This document shows positions 13,863-23,756 of a stretch of DNA of 28,921 nt, one piece after another (position 1 is the first letter of the stretch; the number at the start of each line of letters is the position of its first letter). A program made the position numbers and the translations under genes. The DNA lies in IMG/VR virus record IMGVR_UViG_3300025151_000209, positions 1 to 28,921 of that record; one strand, written 5' to 3'. The notes beneath the pieces were generated by a model. The model made no database searches, was not told where the DNA came from, and saw only the letters and a program-made list of their open reading frames with translations. The DNA comes from a virus.

Positions 13863-15704
13863 ATGGCAGATATAACAGAATTTAATTTACCTGTAGATAG
13901 TTACGCAGCTTTTGACGCGCAAAGCATGCGAGATTTAATCATTCAACGATTAAATGATTCTCCGTCTATATTTACAGATCAAAACTTCGAAGGTAGTAAC
14001 TTAAATGCTATCATAGACGTTATTGCATACTCGTTTCATACGCTTTTATTCTATCTAAATCAAACTAGCTCAGAAGCTATGTTCTCAGACGCACAGTTGT
14101 ATGAGAATATGAACCGTATAGTTAAGTTATTAGACTATAAGCCATTAGGTAGACAATCTTCTATAGTACCTATAGAGCTCAGAGGTTCTACAAATTTATC
14201 ATCCGGTTATTATACTATACCTAGATTCTCATTTATTACTTCTAAAGGCAAAACATATTCCACTACTAAAGATATTTCTTTTAGAAAGCTTAATAATAAC
14301 TTAGCAGAAGATTTAACTATAATAGATAATTCTCTTTTTAACGAAGGTAAATACAAAGAGTATCCTAACGTTAATGCAATTGGTGAAGACTTCGAAACAG
14401 TTAGCTTGTTACCAGGTCCTTCTGTTTCTATAGATCATTTTAGTATAAAAATATTTGTAAAAGAATTTGCCACGTCTTCTATAGGAGAGGATAGATGGTA
14501 TGAATATGAAAGAGTACCTTCTCTTTATTTAAGTAATCCAAACGCTAGAGCCTTTGAGTGCAGATTTAACGAAAATAAAAACTACGAAATTAAATTTGGT
14601 AACAATATTAATGGTAAAAGACTAAAACCAGGAGAAACAATAGCCATATACTATATTGCTTCATCTGAAGAAGAAGGGCAAATTACAAAAAATAATTTTA
14701 GTGGGACTACTATAAATGTTTATAATACTACAAAGTATGATGAAATTTTTAATGATGTAAAAGATGTAACTGTTAATTACGTGTCTGTTAATGATAGTGT
14801 TGAAATTACAGCTACAAATACAGAAGATAGTACAGAGTACAGCACAGAAGAAACTGTAGAACAAATAAGAAGCAACACTCCTAAGTTTTTCAGTTCTGAA
14901 TATAAGTTAATAACTAAACAAGATTATGAAAGCTTTATTACTAGAAACTTTAAGAACCTCACTTACGACATAAAAGCTAGTAATAATTCAGATTATGTAA
15001 ATAACTTTTTAGATTATACAAGAAATGAATTAGGAATGGCTAGTTACACAGAGCACAATAATGCTTTATATAATCAATATCAGTACTCTGATAGTTTTAA
15101 TGTTAATAACATTTTCTTGACTATTATACCAAAGTTCAAAAAAGGAAATTCTGTAGTTACAAGATCTAATTATTTACCTGCTTCTCTGAAAAATGAAATA
15201 TTATTTGAAATGAGAAAGTATAAAATGCTTAACGCAGAAATATGCTTTTTAGACCCTGTGTATTTAGCTGTTGATTTTGCAGTTAAAAGAGCGACAGAAA
15301 ATAATGTTTTAAGCTATAAAGACTCGTCTAAACTAATAATTTATAGAAACAACAGCTCTATAGTAAATGATGAAACTATAAAAAATAAAGTTGTAACTAT
15401 TCTACAAAATTACTTTACTAGTTGTAAGTTAGGTAAAACCATAGATATACAAAACTTAAATAGTCAAATTTTAAGTATACAGGGGGTTGATAGTTTTGTA
15501 ACAGCAAGAGATGATGATCAGTTATCCAAAGAAGGATTAAACCTAGGGGTATATAACCCTATACACAATGGTAAAGATTTTAAAATTATAGATACTAATT
15601 TCAAGTTACGATATTTTCAAATACCTTATATAGAAGATATGGAGTCTATAAAAAATAAAATATCTGTAATTCCGGTAACTAAACAAACAACTGTTGAATA
15701 CTAA
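13863..15704 (+). CDS. Baseplate wedge protein, gp6-like (baseplate J family)
   Basis: This 613-residue protein is the core wedge subunit, which dimerises with a gp7-type partner to form the ring that opens on adsorption. The N-terminal block is typical: FNLPVDSYAAFDAQSMRDLI, the segment FEGSNLNAIIDVIAYSFHTL (42-61) and a helix ending MNRIVKLLDYKPLG (83-96). The middle (about 100-330) is beta-rich, and the C-terminal half carries the gp6 dimerisation region, including a SEYKLITKQDYESFITRNF segment. T4 gp6 is 660 residues. It is coupled to gp25 upstream and to the PKD-domain gene downstream by a one-base TAATG overlap. Confidence 0.85.
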   Translation: MADITEFNLPVDSYAAFDAQSMRDLIIQRLNDSPSIFTDQNFEGSNLNAIIDVIAYSFHTLLFYLNQTSSEAMFSDAQLYENMNRIVKLLDYKPLGRQSSIVPIELRGSTNLSSGYYTIPRFSFITSKGKTYSTTKDISFRKLNNNLAEDLTIIDNSLFNEGKYKEYPNVNAIGEDFETVSLLPGPSVSIDHFSIKIFVKEFATSSIGEDRWYEYERVPSLYLSNPNARAFECRFNENKNYEIKFGNNINGKRLKPGETIAIYYIASSEEEGQITKNNFSGTTINVYNTTKYDEIFNDVKDVTVNYVSVNDSVEITATNTEDSTEYSTEETVEQIRSNTPKFFSSEYKLITKQDYESFITRNFKNLTYDIKASNNSDYVNNFLDYTRNELGMASYTEHNNALYNQYQYSDSFNVNNIFLTIIPKFKKGNSVVTRSNYLPASLKNEILFEMRKYKMLNAEICFLDPVYLAVDFAVKRATENNVLSYKDSSKLIIYRNNSSIVNDETIKNKVVTILQNYFTSCKLGKTIDIQNLNSQILSIQGVDSFVTARDDDQLSKEGLNLGVYNPIHNGKDFKIIDTNFKLRYFQIPYIEDMESIKNKISVIPVTKQTTVEY

Positions 15705-17929
15705 TGTCAGTAAATAAAAGCGCTACATTTATTAATAGAATTGCGGCTCCTGTAACTGTGTCTCCTAGTAGTTTATCTGGGTACACTGGAATTACTGACT
15801 TTACTTTTACGTCTCATATCACAGGAGCTTTAAATGATAATATAGGTAACAAAGTAAGTAAAGCTAAACTAGTTTGGGATTTCGGAGACGGAACCTCAGT
15901 TACTGATGCAAATGTTACTCAAGTCAATCATATATACAACTATCCAGGAATATATACAGTAGAGGTATTTTACTACGACGGAGACGGAGAATCATATTTG
16001 GGTAGTTTAACTAAAAATGTTACTGCTTATAATTATAAAGAAACAGAGCTATCTTTAATGAAAGGGGTTTCCAGCTATTCAATTAAAGCAGGGGACGGAA
16101 ACTTAGATCGAAATAGCATAGACGTATACGTTAGAACTACTTGGCAAGATTATAATCCTGACGGTAATACAATATATTTCGCTGCTAGTGGTAGTAAAAG
16201 CGACATATATGATAATAATTATAAATACGCCTTTTTATTACCTTTTAGATCTTTTTATACTTTAGAAGATAGGAATTATAAGCGATCGAATAAGTTAACT
16301 GTAAATTTAATTCCTAAATATTTCGAGCTAGATAGTGATGGGGAGACCCCGATAGAGATTGATCAAACAGGTTTAACTGAGCCCCGTGGAACCTTTTTAT
16401 ATGCCGAATCAGTAATAGATCCTTTATATTCTCCGAAGATATATTATTTTGATGACTTACCTAGTACAGTAAGATTAATTGCTGCTCTTGATACTTCAAA
16501 AAATAAACTACCAGATTTTTACGTAAATAACATATCTACTGATATAAACTTAGCTGGAATGAATTTTATGGAAAGTAATATAGGTTACTTTGATATAAAA
16601 GTACAACCAGCAAAACCAGAAACAATAGTTTTTACTAGCACTGGTCACAAAGATATGCGAGTACATAATAGAAAAATTGATGGTTCTAATTTTCAAGTAT
16701 TCGCAGCTGTTGGAGATGTAGATGGTAATATCCTAAAATACTATCCTGAATTTACGTTAAGCGAGGATGGGGTTAAAAATGGTACAGCTAATACGTTTAA
16801 TGCTTTAATTTATAACTTATCTAGTTTTAATGCCTCTTATTTACCGCCACTTGAAGACCCGCAAACCCATAGTATTTCAACCTCTTCTTCAAATATAAGT
16901 AGCTTAAGTACTAATAAGTTTCCGTATAGTGTTTCTTCTAGTTGTACTCAAATAAGCTCATTTGGATATTTAAATATAACTCCTTTTATAAATGATAGTA
17001 CAGATAAAATTTTAGGAGTATCAGCTAGACCCACAACTAATATACTTGACACTGATATTCCTTTGATATCAGGCGCACTTTATTATACAGTTGATGAGAC
17101 AACTAACGGACAAGAAAGTAAACATAACGAAGATTTTAATTATCAAGAAACTTTAGAGAATTATAGATTACAACAAATATTAACGGAAGATGGAGATAGC
17201 TTTTTCGGAGGTATATTAGGCAAAATAGTAGGAACAAATTTTGATAAAGCTAGCTTCTATGGTAAAAACATATACGAAAAAATAGCAAATTTTGTAGAAA
17301 ATAGTTCTGATGTTGATGAATGTAATATAGATAAATTACAAGACCTATATAAGATATTCAACGAAGAGCCTAATTTTTCTTTATTATTAGCGCCACCGGA
17401 ATTAAAAAGACTATATGACTTTTTAACTATCAAAGTTAGCAAGCTGGTTGGTGGTTTAGAAAAACATAATCAAAATTTTGATACTTTCTATACTCAAAAC
17501 TCCGCATACGGAGTTAACTTAGACAAAGGGGATCCAATTTCAGTTGAAACTTACACAGTTACAGCTGGTACTAATTTCGTAGCAAGACAGAGATTTAATA
17601 ATGAGTATATACTCATTGAACCAATGAAAGTACCAACCAGTACTATTAATAAAGGTACTACAGAAAAATATCCTTTAAGCTGTTTTGGCACAGTAAGCAA
17701 TTGGGGCTGGCCTTTGGATGAAACATCTACCGGAGCTAACTTATCTTTAATTTATGATTTTTATCCATTTATAAATAGATACAATAATAAAAAGGAAAGC
17801 GTTATAGACTATGATAATGTTTTAAATGATACTCCGTATAGTGTTGATTCATTATCTGCTTGGAATTCGACCAATAAAACTCAATATAAAATTATAGATA
17901 AAAAACTCAGAGACGGATTGAATATATGA
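15704..17929 (+). CDS. Baseplate or tail protein with N-terminal PKD domain
   Basis: This 741-residue protein carries a clear PKD (Ig-like) domain at about 18-110: WDFGDGTSV (58-66), HIYNYPGIYTVEVFYYDGDG (76-95). The rest is not recognised; it contains long beta-rich stretches and a helical region around 480-600 (YRLQQILTEDG, CNIDKLQDLYKIFNEE, LLLAPPELKRLYDFL). PKD domains usually mediate protein or carbohydrate contacts on surfaces. The gene follows gp6 with a one-base overlap and overlaps the next by ATGA, so it belongs to the wedge operon. By position it, or its neighbour, may take the place of T4 gp7/gp8/gp10, but no family mark was seen. Confidence 0.72.
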   Translation: MSVNKSATFINRIAAPVTVSPSSLSGYTGITDFTFTSHITGALNDNIGNKVSKAKLVWDFGDGTSVTDANVTQVNHIYNYPGIYTVEVFYYDGDGESYLGSLTKNVTAYNYKETELSLMKGVSSYSIKAGDGNLDRNSIDVYVRTTWQDYNPDGNTIYFAASGSKSDIYDNNYKYAFLLPFRSFYTLEDRNYKRSNKLTVNLIPKYFELDSDGETPIEIDQTGLTEPRGTFLYAESVIDPLYSPKIYYFDDLPSTVRLIAALDTSKNKLPDFYVNNISTDINLAGMNFMESNIGYFDIKVQPAKPETIVFTSTGHKDMRVHNRKIDGSNFQVFAAVGDVDGNILKYYPEFTLSEDGVKNGTANTFNALIYNLSSFNASYLPPLEDPQTHSISTSSSNISSLSTNKFPYSVSSSCTQISSFGYLNITPFINDSTDKILGVSARPTTNILDTDIPLISGALYYTVDETTNGQESKHNEDFNYQETLENYRLQQILTEDGDSFFGGILGKIVGTNFDKASFYGKNIYEKIANFVENSSDVDECNIDKLQDLYKIFNEEPNFSLLLAPPELKRLYDFLTIKVSKLVGGLEKHNQNFDTFYTQNSAYGVNLDKGDPISVETYTVTAGTNFVARQRFNNEYILIEPMKVPTSTINKGTTEKYPLSCFGTVSNWGWPLDETSTGANLSLIYDFYPFINRYNNKKESVIDYDNVLNDTPYSVDSLSAWNSTNKTQYKIIDKKLRDGLNI

Positions 17930-20079
17930 TTAACCTAGATACAACAAGTCCATTAACGTTTAATCAGTATAAAGACTATTATAAAGACACTAGTTACAGC
18001 CAGATGTCAGAAGAGTATAACGCGTATCTAGTTGACTGGAAAAACTATAAAGTAACAAAAACAGCTGACGATAGTAATTATAGATTTAATCTTTACAAGG
18101 AGTTTTTAAAAAATATTAACATTAACGTTTTCGGACCTGATGTAGTAAATTTTTTAAACCAAATAGATTATGATGATCCATATGAATTAGATTTAGCGGT
18201 ACATTATTTTACTTTACAGTTAAATAGAGAATTTAATCGTTTAAAAAATTATAGACAAGATATAAAATTCTCTACCATAAAAAATAATTTAAAGGCATCC
18301 CCGTTGGGAATAGAGAAATATCTCAAAGCTCATATTTTAAAAGTAATAAAACAACCTGATTTTTTCCCTTTAATTAATTTAGGAAAGCTAGGTAATAAAT
18401 TGAAAATATCATTTATTAGATATGCTACAAATAGAATAAATCTTGATATATCTTCTGGTTCTCCTACTCCTGATTTTTTGAATAGAATATCTCCTAAAAA
18501 AGATGTGCGTAATCTATCTAAAAAAACTATACAGTTGTTAAGATCAAATGGTAAGTATTTAAGAACATCCTCGAAATTAAAATTAAGTATAAACCAATCG
18601 TACACTAATTGGGAGAGATTACCAGATAGATTTTTTGTAAATGAAATTAAAAAACAAGAAAATTTAATTACAAATTACTACTCTAAAATAAAAGATAAAT
18701 ACATAGGTACAGATACATTTCTATTATCAGGTAATACTGATACTGCAGGTTTATTTCCTCTATATAAAGCGGAAAATAGTAACGCCTATGTTTATAAGTA
18801 CTACAATCCGGATGTAAGCTATAATTACGGCTCTAAAACAAGAGCAGATAAAATACCATTTCAATTAAGTTTTAACAATGCAGGTCTTGGAGTCGCTTTA
18901 TCTAAAAATCTTACGTTTAACATTGATGTTTCTGCTACCAATGGTTTTTATTATATACCTGACCCATCTAAAATACAACCTGGTGTTAGCTTTTATAAAA
19001 ATAAATTTAAAGCACCGATAAATTTTAACGCTGATAATAGTTGGATAAAAACGTATGATATTAATAGTGTAAAGGTGAGAGATAATAACTCTCTCAAAGG
19101 AGTAGGATATCAATCAAGAGAGGCTTCGTTAAAATATACCCCCACTGGTATTAATAAAGTATCAGATGAGTTTAGCTTCTGGAAAGGAGATGATCATTTA
19201 ACATGGAAAAATGACGACGTGTATGAGAGGTTTAACATGAACTCATATCCAGAAGATAAGCGCTTTAAAGATTTATTAGTTAATACTCATACTGGTTTAC
19301 AAATCAAAAATGACATATATGGTAACGAGTTTATTTTATTAAAAAATACTAAACCGAAAAGAAATAATAAAGGAACTGTTACAGTAGAATCAAAAGTAAG
19401 TCAAACTGAAACAAAAGTATCTTGCGAAATATATGATGGCTTATATTTTAATGCCGCTCTATCTGCTTTAACCGCAGCCGAGCCTACAAAATATTCAAGT
19501 TTAACTGGCATGTACGATACGGTGTTATTTAATGATAATCCTGGATGTTCAGCATCTCACCAAAACGCTCAAACGGGTGAAATTTCTAGCTTTTTCGCGC
19601 CTTTGAGTACAGAAACTTGCGGTAATGTATTAGGGGATGTTTTAGTAGACGCTGGACCCTTTGCGAATCATCCTTGCAAAGGACCTGATTATACGACTAC
19701 TATTTTTAATAACATACAAATACCATATTTAAGTCTTAATTTGGCTAGCCCATATTCAACAGTTTACGAAAGCAATGGTGCTACGGTAAATAGAGCTTCA
19801 TTATATAACGAAACATTTACCGAAGTTGGTAGTGCTTATATAAGAGATGTAAATGATCAAAAAATATATACTCTATATGAAAAAATGAGCGCAGTGTTAG
19901 CAAAAATGCCTACTACTCATTTGAGTGCAGTATCGGCTAACGAAGTCGTAAATTTAGATATCGTTGGTAGTACTATCATAATACAAACATCCGCTGCAAC
20001 GTTTAGTGAATATTATTCTTATGACGGAGATGAATTTAGCATACAAAAACCAGCAAGAGCTTTAATAACTACAACTTAA
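17926..20079 (+). CDS. Unassigned wedge-operon protein, gp7-like candidate
   Basis: This 717-residue protein opens with a helical region of about 150 residues (FNLYKEFLKNININVFG, DDPYELDLAVHYFTLQLNRE, GIEKYLKAHILKVI) followed by a long beta-rich part. The helical N-terminus and the place after gp25-gp6 would suit the gp7 partner of the gp6 dimer, but this is inference from order. Cysteines at 541, 565 and 584 cluster in a glycine-rich stretch near the C-terminus. It overlaps the PKD gene by ATGA and is the last gene of its unit; the next gene has its own late promoter 1 base after this stop. Confidence 0.55.
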   Translation: MINLDTTSPLTFNQYKDYYKDTSYSQMSEEYNAYLVDWKNYKVTKTADDSNYRFNLYKEFLKNININVFGPDVVNFLNQIDYDDPYELDLAVHYFTLQLNREFNRLKNYRQDIKFSTIKNNLKASPLGIEKYLKAHILKVIKQPDFFPLINLGKLGNKLKISFIRYATNRINLDISSGSPTPDFLNRISPKKDVRNLSKKTIQLLRSNGKYLRTSSKLKLSINQSYTNWERLPDRFFVNEIKKQENLITNYYSKIKDKYIGTDTFLLSGNTDTAGLFPLYKAENSNAYVYKYYNPDVSYNYGSKTRADKIPFQLSFNNAGLGVALSKNLTFNIDVSATNGFYYIPDPSKIQPGVSFYKNKFKAPINFNADNSWIKTYDINSVKVRDNNSLKGVGYQSREASLKYTPTGINKVSDEFSFWKGDDHLTWKNDDVYERFNMNSYPEDKRFKDLLVNTHTGLQIKNDIYGNEFILLKNTKPKRNNKGTVTVESKVSQTETKVSCEIYDGLYFNAALSALTAAEPTKYSSLTGMYDTVLFNDNPGCSASHQNAQTGEISSFFAPLSTETCGNVLGDVLVDAGPFANHPCKGPDYTTTIFNNIQIPYLSLNLASPYSTVYESNGATVNRASLYNETFTEVGSAYIRDVNDQKIYTLYEKMSAVLAKMPTTHLSAVSANEVVNLDIVGSTIIIQTSAATFSEYYSYDGDEFSIQKPARALITTT

Positions 20080-20080
20080 T

Positions 20081-20088
20081 AGTAAATA
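20081..20088 (+). promoter_or_regulatory. Late promoter abutting the lectin-like gene ATG
   Basis: AGTAAATA keeps the TAAATA core and is followed by TTATAT and the ATG at 20095. It begins 1 base after the preceding stop, so no terminator separates the units; read-through may add to expression. Confidence 0.45.
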
Positions 20089-20094
20089 TTATAT

Positions 20095-21858
20095 ATGGCA
20101 GGGCCCTTAGAATTCGCAAGCAAACAATCTGATTACTGGTTCATAGAAGAAACAGATGAGTTTTTAGTATGTACCGTAACCTCTGTTTCCGCTGATTTTG
20201 ATGGATGCTATGGAGATAAGTTAATTTCTATATATCCAATGCTGCACAAAATTAATAGAAAGACAAATAAGACTGACTTTCTATTTCCAAGAACAACTTC
20301 AATATCAGCAATTTCTACTAATGACACTTATGTATATTCTACTGTACCTGATATCAGTTCTAATATAGCAATAGAAGAAATATCTAAACCTATAATTTCT
20401 TACAACGAAAAAACAGATTACTATAATGTAACTTTTCTAGGTAAGTATACAGATAAAGATATTAATATATTTACTTACAATTTTCAGTATGCAGACGGTT
20501 TAATGCATTTGCTAGAATCTCATGTCTTAGTTCCTGAGTCAAAAAACCCGGAGGCTAAATTTACTTTTGAAGATGGGTATATACATAAAGATTATACTAT
20601 CGACGGTATAACTACAGCAGGATTTAATAGTAATTTGGGTTTATTATTTCCATATTTTTCAGGTGGAGAGATACCACCTAATTACAAAATAAGACCATGG
20701 CATGAGAATAATAATTTGGTTTTTTCAAAAGCAATATACTCAACGATCAGTACCAAGCTTGAAGGTAACTCTGCTTTACCTATGGGATATTCCGGTGGCT
20801 ATATTACTCATAAATCTTCCGCAAAAGCTTTAGAATCCGACGGAGTTATGCGAATTGAGTTTACTTATAAATGCTTCAATCTTGAAGAAAATAGTCAATC
20901 CAATACTCTTATACCTTTTGTAACAGGGGCATGGGGTCAAGTAAATAATGATCCAATATCTGCCGCGAGAGGAATAGCAACTGCAGGTCAATCTATAAAT
21001 GCTGATAACTATGGAGAAGGTTTTTGTGTATTTTTATATGAACCTAATACAGAAGAATTCCCTATTCACGTAATCGCGGATGACTCGAGAATTAGTTACA
21101 ATAATATAGATGGCATAGGAACTAAAAAATTTATTTCAGATCCTGATAATAATGAATTAGTACTTAACGGTTATGGTAGTGGTATAGGTTATAGCCCTGC
21201 GTCTGCTACGTACCTTGAAAATACTGATAGTGGTCCAAATCAGTTCAGAGTACCAGGTATAAAGGCAAAGGGTTATGTTGGTATCTGTTTTGATATTAGT
21301 GGTTTATTTTGCACAACAAAAGATGGTAAACCAGGTGCTCTTCCTGGTACAGGTTTGAGTACTGCAATAAATACAAGCTTTAGAAAAACTATTGGTGTCC
21401 GAGGTGGATATAGACAGAAGTATCAAGCTTTATTTAGATCAAGTACAATTACAGATATAGATCTACATGAAGTAGTAACAGCATATTCTAATGCTACATC
21501 AAAAGATATACGCATTGATATAAGAAATGGTACCGATGTTAGAATATATGGTAAATTGAGTACAAGTAATACATGGAAGAGCTTGTATAATTTTAACTTA
21601 TCTAATCTATATGATCGAGTACCTAAGTTCTTAAAAGCGGGGTTATCATTTTCTACCTCAGATAAAGTGAGTAATTTTGAATTACAAAAATTTAGAGTAC
21701 AAGGAATCCAATCAGATACACCATCTATACCAGACGTTGTAACTAGTGGTTCTCCTGTAAGTCCACCATCTGCGAGATATAATACAATTACAACAGGTGG
21801 TTGTGGATCATGCTCTAGCGATATTTCACAATTATGCGATAATTACAATAATTGTTAA
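20095..21858 (+). CDS. Tail adsorption protein with L-type-lectin-like domain
   Basis: This 587-residue protein has an unrecognised N-terminal part (about 1-200). A domain with the motif order of L-type (concanavalin-like) lectins follows at about 225-540: RIEFTYKCFN, GEGFCVFLYEP (307-317), a glycine-rich loop GSGIGYSPAS (about 360-369), GYVGICFDISGLF (about 393-405), IGVRGGY near 433, and closing strands ending FELQKFRVQG. In lectins the GxGF and the (V/G)xFD elements face the sugar site, so host glycan binding is plausible. The protein ends in a cysteine module with the spacing C-x2-C-x7-C-x5-C (570, 573, 581, 587). It has its own late promoter and is followed closely by a second gene whose C-terminus is also cysteine-rich. 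Confidence 0.6.
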   Translation: MAGPLEFASKQSDYWFIEETDEFLVCTVTSVSADFDGCYGDKLISIYPMLHKINRKTNKTDFLFPRTTSISAISTNDTYVYSTVPDISSNIAIEEISKPIISYNEKTDYYNVTFLGKYTDKDINIFTYNFQYADGLMHLLESHVLVPESKNPEAKFTFEDGYIHKDYTIDGITTAGFNSNLGLLFPYFSGGEIPPNYKIRPWHENNNLVFSKAIYSTISTKLEGNSALPMGYSGGYITHKSSAKALESDGVMRIEFTYKCFNLEENSQSNTLIPFVTGAWGQVNNDPISAARGIATAGQSINADNYGEGFCVFLYEPNTEEFPIHVIADDSRISYNNIDGIGTKKFISDPDNNELVLNGYGSGIGYSPASATYLENTDSGPNQFRVPGIKAKGYVGICFDISGLFCTTKDGKPGALPGTGLSTAINTSFRKTIGVRGGYRQKYQALFRSSTITDIDLHEVVTAYSNATSKDIRIDIRNGTDVRIYGKLSTSNTWKSLYNFNLSNLYDRVPKFLKAGLSFSTSDKVSNFELQKFRVQGIQSDTPSIPDVVTSGSPVSPPSARYNTITTGGCGSCSSDISQLCDNYNNC

Positions 21859-21860
21859 AA

Positions 21861-22916
21861 ATGAAAACCTATACTTATATATTAGATACAGGGACTCAGC
21901 TAGCTGGGCAAGATACGAGTACCACGGGCACTATAAGTTTATCTGGTACTAATTCCTTTACATTCAGCTTGACAGGAATTGATCAAAATGAATCTACCAT
22001 TAATAAAATAGTAGCAGTATATCCAGATAGTAAAGAAGAAGTAGTTTACAGAAATTTAACCAATGGTGTATCTTCTATAAGCGCAGAGACGTTTACTAAA
22101 ATAATTGAAAGTACAGTATATGATAACTTATCTACGTTTGTAGTGTTTTATCTTCAAAGAGACGATGGATATGAAGATACTCATACTCTAACTATTGATT
22201 TATCGTCTGCAACTTTGTCCACTTATACAGATGTTAATTTAGTTAAATGTGATTTTGTACAAACTGATAATTACGATAGTAACTTATTTTTAACTTTCAA
22301 TACTGATGATGAAGGTTTAGCTGGCATTAATTTAATTAATTTTGATTATATTAATAAGTCTGGTTATTTTACTTATAATCCAGAAAACATATTAACAGAG
22401 AACGTACCCGGGTCTGGAGAAATATCATTAGAAGCTGATACTATATTTTATAACTCAGACAAACCTTTGAAAGCAAAGGTATTACGGGAAGGTAGTACCC
22501 GAGAGAGAGTAATTGTAAAATTTAGAACAAGAGTTCCAACAGTCACCGCCGCGATTGGTGATGATATATATGTTCCAGCAATTCCTAATACTACGTTTAT
22601 GCATACTAGTGGCTGTCTTGTATGGCACGCTAATAGTAATGAACAGGTAAAAACATTTACAGTGCCTATCGTTAATGTTTTGGGTAGTAATGTTTTATCG
22701 GCTGCTAAAGGTATTCAATCAGTAAGTGAGAGTGATGTCGCTAATATTTATCTAAAAGACTTTTTTGTTAATAATTATTACGTAACAAGTACAATAAGCG
22801 AAGCTTTTAAATCAGTATCAGCAAATTACCTTTTCGTAGATTTATTTGAAATAGATGCTTGCGATACAACTATATGCAGTACTTGTAGTACCCTTACTGC
22901 TTACATAAACTATTAA
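21861..22916 (+). CDS. Tail protein with Calx-beta-like domain and Cys-rich C-terminus
   Basis: This 351-residue protein begins at ATG 21861, two bases after the preceding stop; a TTG at 21852 is possible but overlaps that stop. Residues about 185-275 read like a Calx-beta domain: ISLEADTIFYN, AKVLREGSTRERVIVKFRT, then a GCLVWHANSNEQVKTFTVPIVN-type segment (about 250-272) that matches the usual GxLxF...G..KTFTVPI ending. Such domains are beta-sandwiches and often bind calcium or serve as stalks. The N-terminal part is beta-rich and unknown. The C-terminus carries C-x4-C-x2-C (334, 339, 342), echoing its neighbour; the two may bind each other. It shares the transcription unit of the lectin-like gene. 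Confidence 0.52.
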   Translation: MKTYTYILDTGTQLAGQDTSTTGTISLSGTNSFTFSLTGIDQNESTINKIVAVYPDSKEEVVYRNLTNGVSSISAETFTKIIESTVYDNLSTFVVFYLQRDDGYEDTHTLTIDLSSATLSTYTDVNLVKCDFVQTDNYDSNLFLTFNTDDEGLAGINLINFDYINKSGYFTYNPENILTENVPGSGEISLEADTIFYNSDKPLKAKVLREGSTRERVIVKFRTRVPTVTAAIGDDIYVPAIPNTTFMHTSGCLVWHANSNEQVKTFTVPIVNVLGSNVLSAAKGIQSVSESDVANIYLKDFFVNNYYVTSTISEAFKSVSANYLFVDLFEIDACDTTICSTCSTLTAYINY

Positions 22917-22921
22917 TAGGG

Positions 22922-22929
22922 AATAAATA
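22922..22929 (+). promoter_or_regulatory. Late promoter abutting the 22935 ATG
   Basis: AATAAATA is followed by five T and the ATG at 22935, the same arrangement as the tail-tube promoter. It opens the last plus-strand unit of the window. Confidence 0.6.
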
Positions 22930-22934
22930 TTTTT

Positions 22935-23756
22935 ATGGCTTTAGAAGATGAAATTATTAATATAGATCAGCTGGAAGTAGCAAAAGAAATCCAGATTGGA
23001 GATCTCATCTTAATAGAAACAACAGATGGTACGAAATTAATTGATTTTAAAGATTTTATTATTGGTACCGATAATGTAACTTTTTACGATAAAATAGCCG
23101 CGCTGGAAACAAACGATGATACAGATAGTGGAGAGACTATACTAAAAGCTTCAAACATAGAAGCTTTGAGCTCGAAGTATGCCTATCATGAAAGTCTATT
23201 GTCTTCTATTAGCGCAGTAAACAATACTACTGATAACTTAGATTCAAGATTATCAGTAGCATTATCAGACATAAGTAATTTAGCGGCTCAAATAGATGCG
23301 AATGTGTCTGTAGCTAGCTATACAACTTCTAAAATCGGCTTTGCCGCAGCAAGATATAATCGAGAGACTAAACTTCGAAGTGTGTCATTCACAGAGGAAG
23401 TTTTCACCGGAAGCTCACTAACCAGTGGTTATAATATATCAGTTGCCGCGGCATCCGATACTAATACTTGGAAATACACTGCAGTAGGTATTTATACATT
23501 ACAAATAACAGGTTTTTTAACGTTTGAGACCAAGCAATCATCAGGTGGTGTAATAAATGATACAATTCAATTATTAAAAAATGGCAAAATAATAGCCACT
23601 TATAGATTTAATGATGTTAACAATTCCGGTAGAGACCGACAATACACTTTACCAATAGCTACAGTAGTAAAACTCGAACAAGGTGATATTTTAACATTTA
23701 AATGTGGTGGTAAACAAAGACTACTGAGCGGTAATATTGCTGGTACAATTATTTAA
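22935..23756 (+). CDS. Small tail-fiber-like protein with C1q/TNF-like C-terminus
   Basis: This 273-residue protein has three parts. Residues 1-50 (INIDQLEVAKEIQIGDLILI, TDGTKLIDFKDFII) resemble the N-terminal attachment segment common in fibers of marine T4-like phages. Residues about 75-125 are coiled-coil-like (LSSKYAYHESLLSSISAV, LDSRLSVALSDISNLAAQID). Residues about 155-273 form a beta domain with GIYTLQITGFLTFE, DTIQLLKNGKIIATYRF and VVKLEQGDILTF, the strand pattern of C1q/TNF-like trimeric jelly rolls. The whole suggests a short trimeric fiber. It overlaps the giant fiber gene by one base (TAATG), suggesting a shared structure. Family assignment is by pattern only. Confidence 0.58.
   Translation: MALEDEIINIDQLEVAKEIQIGDLILIETTDGTKLIDFKDFIIGTDNVTFYDKIAALETNDDTDSGETILKASNIEALSSKYAYHESLLSSISAVNNTTDNLDSRLSVALSDISNLAAQIDANVSVASYTTSKIGFAAARYNRETKLRSVSFTEEVFTGSSLTSGYNISVAAASDTNTWKYTAVGIYTLQITGFLTFETKQSSGGVINDTIQLLKNGKIIATYRFNDVNNSGRDRQYTLPIATVVKLEQGDILTFKCGGKQRLLSGNIAGTII

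Noticed and set aside
21852-21860. TTG as the start of the Calx-beta-like gene
   Set aside because: ATG at 21861 lies two bases after the preceding stop and fits the tight spacing of the other operon genes.
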